Below are positions 60,692-64,000 of a stretch of 64,000 nt of DNA, one piece after another (position 1 is the first letter of the stretch; the number at the start of each line of letters is the position of its first letter). Under the pieces are notes generated by a model that was not told the DNA's origin, did no database searches, and saw nothing but the letters and a program-made list of their open reading frames with translations. The position numbers were made by a program, and so were the translations under genes. Origin of the DNA: Candidatus Poribacteria bacterium (GTDB lineage: Bacteria > Poribacteria > WGA-4E > WGA-3G); the NCBI GenBank assembly GCA_028820635.1, contig JAPPIG010000023.1, positions 50,135 through 114,134 of the forward strand. The letters run 5' to 3'.

Positions 60692-61730
60692 AGATACGTT
60701 GCGAACCACCGAGTGTATGTGCATTGAATGCATAGTCAACAAAAAACGTCATCGTGCTAACGCTCAACTGGAGTCCAGTTCCAGCAGAAAAACCATGTCC
60801 GTTCCAACCGCAGCGCAAAGCAAGTGTCCTGAAAAGCCAATATTCCGCGCCTGTGCGAAAGAGAAGTCCACCGCCAGAATCAGTGCCTTCTTCTAAATCC
60901 GCTTGATCGGTTTCAAAGTCTGCACTGATAGCACCTTCACCGAAGCTTGGAAAGGTAAATTGATATGCACCACCAAACCGCAACCTCCGTCCACGAGTAA
61001 AAATCGGCTTATCTGCGGTATCCCACCTGATTTGCGTGCCAGTAGCATCAAGCAACATTGTACCGAGCCGTAAACCTTTGTAAGGAGCGAGAATAAGACC
61101 GATGTCAATGCCGAAGCCTCTTCCACTGTTCTCAAAAATAGATTGACTTAGGAGTTTGAGGTTTCCACCGACAGCAGCAATTGAGTGGATTTGACGTGCA
61201 TAAGAGACGAGCAAAGCGTTATCAGTATTACTAAAATATTCTGCAACTGTAGGTCTGTCAATGTAGGGTTCACCTTCATCTTTAATACCGTTTCCGTTGA
61301 TGTCCTGATAATCACCGAGAAAACCGTTGTTATCAACATCAATGAAAGTAGTACGTGGTATGTCATCAATGCCGAGGCGAATCCAACTTAGACCAAGACT
61401 CCCAATTCCTTCAATTTGATGCACGTAATTGACAAAATTGTAGTTGACTAAGCCTTTACTAAAAAAACTTCCGTCCCCAGTGCTAAAGGTATCGGAATAC
61501 ATTGCTGAAAAACTATGTTTTTTGACATTCGTCAAACCAGCAGGATTCCAATAAGTAGCAGTAGCATCGTCTGCGATTGCAACGAATGCGCTTCCCATTC
61601 CGAGCGCGCGTGCGCCAACGCCATGGCTGAGAAACTCGGCTGCATGTGCGCCTTCATCGGCAGCAAAAGCGATTAAAGGTAAGATGAAACCAATTAAAAG
61701 TACAATGAGAGAAATTTTTATTGTATTCAT
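60672..61730 (-). CDS. PorV/PorQ-like outer-membrane protein (type IX secretion related)
   Basis: 352 residues. The signal peptide ends near IAFAADEG. The family hallmark is plain: AEFLSHGVGARALGMGSAFV, AIADDATATYWNPAGLTNV, followed by beta-barrel strands and a C-terminal aromatic, SQRISVSGQF. PorV-like proteins (UPF0164/FadL-like barrels) serve in type IX secretion as shuttles that take cargo with C-terminal sorting domains to the surface. An unusual EF-hand-like insert (TFIDVDNNGFLGDYQDINGN) is present around residue 135. It is followed by proteins carrying such sorting domains, which supports the role. It lies 6 bp after the membrane-protein gene. Confidence 0.8.
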   Translation of the reverse strand: MNTIKISLIVLLIGFILPLIAFAADEGAHAAEFLSHGVGARALGMGSAFVAIADDATATYWNPAGLTNVKKHSFSAMYSDTFSTGDGSFFSKGLVNYNFVNYVHQIEGIGSLGLSWIRLGIDDIPRTTFIDVDNNGFLGDYQDINGNGIKDEGEPYIDRPTVAEYFSNTDNALLVSYARQIHSIAAVGGNLKLLSQSIFENSGRGFGIDIGLILAPYKGLRLGTMLLDATGTQIRWDTADKPIFTRGRRLRFGGAYQFTFPSFGEGAISADFETDQADLEEGTDSGGGLLFRTGAEYWLFRTLALRCGWNGHGFSAGTGLQLSVSTMTFFVDYAFNAHTLGGSQRISVSGQF

Positions 61731-61736
61731 GATAAT

Positions 61737-63710
61737 TTACCCCGGTGCAAAGTCGTAGATAGGTTCTCGGATTATGACGCTCAGGACACTCCAGAAAGCG
61801 CCTACGCAGTATTCACCGAGAATAACTCCAAAGAAGAAGAAAATCATCCTCCTATATGTGGTAGGACCTCCAAATCGTAGTGCCATCCACTTAAGAAATG
61901 TACTGATAACAAGACAACTCCAAAAATAACCAACACCAAACGTCATAGAGATTGGATACCCCGCAGGATGTAGGGGCCACCAAATAAAACGCATACGCAT
62001 GAACATCAATAAAAACGTGAATCCCATACCGCCAGCCATAAAAGTCATCGCAGGCACGTTGGGATCGCGCGGGAAAGCGAAAAGACCCGCAAGCCATCCA
62101 AATTGACCGATATGACCGACAGACGGACCGATGCCACCACCCGCACCTGTAACAGCCCCACCGAGACGATACAGTTCACTCAGCGTCGCCCAGAATGCTG
62201 AGAGTGAACCAAGCACAACAGCAATAATCATTGCCAATACCAGCTTTTTCGTGTTCATATTGGCACGCTCTGCCATCTTGAAGGATTCAAGTTGATGTGG
62301 CATGATGTGTTCACGATAGCCGCGCCCACTGAAAAACCAAAAATATGGAAAAACTGTTAGGTTGTTAGGTCCGATGCGTCGCGTGCCCAAAATATTCACT
62401 AAAAATTGCTGCGCGTTACACATTCCTGCCATCTCATGTGCGGGAGGACCCAATTCAGCACGAACACGTGTGATAGCGATTGAAATAGCATAGAAAAATC
62501 CAAAGAAGGGCAGAATAATTGGAAGCGTCATCCCCGCCTTTAGACAAAACCAGATAATATAAAGACTCGCAAGAACTATTAAGAGAAATGCAGTGCGATA
62601 TCGGATCGGTTCCTGTGCATCGTCAATACCACCCTGCATACCTAAGATAGTTCGGGCAACCTTTACAATGTGTCTACGCGTTACCAGCAACGCGATGATA
62701 AAGATTGCCATCCAACCTCCTATGGATTGCTCACTACCATACGGAAAAGGTGCAGGGATTCCAACAGCACTCCCGAAAACGCGTTGCATTTTCTCAAAAA
62801 GATAGAAAAACCATAGCGAGAAAGATAGGTCAAGCGGCAAAAGAAAACCTAAACCGATTACAAAAGGATATAGCGGAACAGGGATATTCCCAACAGCGTT
62901 CCACGGCTTTTCAGTGAAAAATGTCCCCCAATTTCTTGCGTTGTGTCGGACGCTGAAATCTGGAAGTATTGGGAAAAAGTGTGCTAATCCGTGCCAGACA
63001 TTCAGTATAGCGGCAGCGATGAAACCATACCACAAAAGTCGGTTTCGGAAAAGTTGCGCTCTACCGCCGCCTTCTGTAATTGCCATAGGAAGTTGAATGA
63101 TAGGATATGCAAGTTTTTCATGCTCAGTCCACTGTTTACGGATTAGGACATTTAGGCAGATCATGATCGCACCGAGTGCGAGGATAAAGGATGTCCACCA
63201 CAAGGTTGGCATTATCCATGCACCGCCAATCTGGGCGTTGTAAAACGGTGTGTCGCCTTCGTAGAATCCACGGATAATCTCTTTATCTGACACAACGAGG
63301 TGTTGAGGTATATAACTGTGGAATGTCCCAGCCCAATCATTCTCTATCGTAGCGAACCAGAACGCATGTGGCAGCGCAGGAATTGTTAATGCCAACATAT
63401 CGTGTCCGGCTAAACCAGAGGCGATAGAGAGCATCGCGTAAATCGTAATCAACTCACCCTGTGTTAATGCTGCTCTTGGTGCTACTCTCTTTATGAAGAG
63501 GTTAATGAGGATTAGGAAAAAGATGTTGAGAACAACATTCCAAAACAGGGAAATAGTGGTTGGATGTCCAGAGTGCCACACACACTCAACTTCAATGATC
63601 CAAAATACATTGGGTGGAATTAAGAAAATCGCAATGAGTATCGCACGCCATGTGACACCAAAATCACGATTTTTGTTCAGTTTGCTGAGGTTTTGTTCTG
63701 ATGATTCCAT
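61737..63710 (-). CDS. polytopic membrane protein (DUF6785/DUF6784-like)
   Basis: 657 residues with about 12-14 hydrophobic segments (ILIAIFLIPPNVFWIIEVEC, VVLNIFFLILINLFIKRVAP, FLLIVLASLYIIWFCLKAGM, LVISTFLKWMALRF). It resembles the uncharacterised large membrane family annotated DUF6785/DUF6784 in Planctomycetes and relatives, distantly like oligopeptide transporters. Transport is likely but the substrate is unknown. The N-terminus is cytoplasmic and polar (ESSEQNLSKLNKNRDFG). It is the first gene of a minus-strand unit with the PorV-like gene. Confidence 0.65.
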   Translation of the reverse strand: MESSEQNLSKLNKNRDFGVTWRAILIAIFLIPPNVFWIIEVECVWHSGHPTTISLFWNVVLNIFFLILINLFIKRVAPRAALTQGELITIYAMLSIASGLAGHDMLALTIPALPHAFWFATIENDWAGTFHSYIPQHLVVSDKEIIRGFYEGDTPFYNAQIGGAWIMPTLWWTSFILALGAIMICLNVLIRKQWTEHEKLAYPIIQLPMAITEGGGRAQLFRNRLLWYGFIAAAILNVWHGLAHFFPILPDFSVRHNARNWGTFFTEKPWNAVGNIPVPLYPFVIGLGFLLPLDLSFSLWFFYLFEKMQRVFGSAVGIPAPFPYGSEQSIGGWMAIFIIALLVTRRHIVKVARTILGMQGGIDDAQEPIRYRTAFLLIVLASLYIIWFCLKAGMTLPIILPFFGFFYAISIAITRVRAELGPPAHEMAGMCNAQQFLVNILGTRRIGPNNLTVFPYFWFFSGRGYREHIMPHQLESFKMAERANMNTKKLVLAMIIAVVLGSLSAFWATLSELYRLGGAVTGAGGGIGPSVGHIGQFGWLAGLFAFPRDPNVPAMTFMAGGMGFTFLLMFMRMRFIWWPLHPAGYPISMTFGVGYFWSCLVISTFLKWMALRFGGPTTYRRMIFFFFGVILGEYCVGAFWSVLSVIIREPIYDFAPG

Positions 63711-63754
63711 ATTTTCAGATTTGGCAACAGTACTTTGTCAACACAATAATGTCG

Positions 63755-63850
63755 GTCGCGATTCGGAGATCGCTCCTACCGATGGACTATTTATGGTAGG
63801 AGGGTACTCCGGGGAATGCCAAAAAGGTATTCATACCGTTGATTTCTTGA
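63755..63850. repeat. palindromic repeat cluster at right end
   Basis: GTCGCGATTCGGAGATCGCT (63755-63779), then a GGTAGGAGGGTACTCCG variant (from 63795) and a degenerate AATGCC...GGTATTCATACCGTTGAT word. Starting at 63977 the word CGTAGGTCGGGTAGAGCGCA runs off the window. No gene is seen in 63711-64000. Confidence 0.6.
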
Positions 63851-64000
63851 TTTGGATTCCCGACTACTTTCAATACCCATCAATTAGCACTTAACGAAGC
63901 AATAGTATCCCCAAGTTAAACAGGACTATTTAGTTTAAAGTATCATCAGTTGATGAGTGTTACAGAGAGTTTACATCGTAGGTCGGGTAGAGCGCAGCGA

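Overview
This window looks like a piece of a Candidatus Poribacteria genome or a close relative (marine or sponge-associated). The clues are several exported multidomain proteins ending in an NPFNPETWIPY-type C-terminal sorting domain, many secreted WD40 proteins, two phytanoyl-CoA-dioxygenase-family proteins, Gfo/Idh and sulfatase-like enzymes, and numerous small palindromic repeats between genes. The taxonomic call is inference from protein style, not from a marker gene. The genetic code is standard: TGA ends many genes here. No rRNA, tRNA or CRISPR was seen.

Layout. 1-1528 (minus): a cut-off TIM-barrel sugar isomerase-like gene and a Gfo/Idh/MocA oxidoreductase. 1.6-2.3 kb: repeats, including a MITE-like element with a 9-bp target duplication. 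2.35-4.0 kb (plus): two paralogous secreted LamG proteins. 4.1-7.6 kb (plus): two tandem lipoprotein peroxiredoxins, each with an in-frame TGA at the catalytic position (predicted selenocysteine), then a Tat-exported DUF362 protein and a small lipoprotein. 7.7-18.6 kb (minus): five tandem secreted WD40 proteins, each built of about 14 repeats; one carries a frameshift. 18.8-27.9 kb (plus): Dabb protein, sulfatase-like enzyme, HigBA-like toxin-antitoxin (toxin frameshifted), two C-type-lectin proteins, a double metallo-beta-lactamase protein, VOC protein, PhyH dioxygenase and a Cys-rich exported protein. 28.2 kb: STAS protein with a strong terminator, then a 900-bp repeat field. 29.5-33.6 kb (plus): two paralogues of an uncharacterised family, a PEP-hydrolase-family TIM barrel and an unusual PhyH protein. 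34-36 kb: sugar-type ABC ATPase and a HAD phosphatase. 36-39.2 kb (minus): minCDE and a LarA-family protein. 39.4-44 kb: unknown protein, sugar nucleotidyltransferase, bioD, small membrane protein, enolase-superfamily protein. 44-63.7 kb (minus): thioredoxin-TPR protein, metzincin-LRR protein, cohesin/dockerin/WD40/beta-repeat surface proteins, a PorV-like outer-membrane protein and a polytopic membrane protein.

How it fits together. The 48-62 kb block reads as a surface-protein locus. Two proteins carry both a cohesin-like and a dockerin-like module, two more WD40 double propellers carry a dockerin, three of these four end in a type-IX-secretion-like C-terminal domain, and a PorV-like protein of the type used by that export system lies next to them. 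The likely picture, which is inference, is a calcium-dependent, non-cellulosomal cohesin-dockerin network on the cell surface. The paired selenoperoxiredoxin lipoproteins are the other striking system: both TGA codons are followed at the same offset by a conserved hairpin suitable for a bacterial SECIS element.
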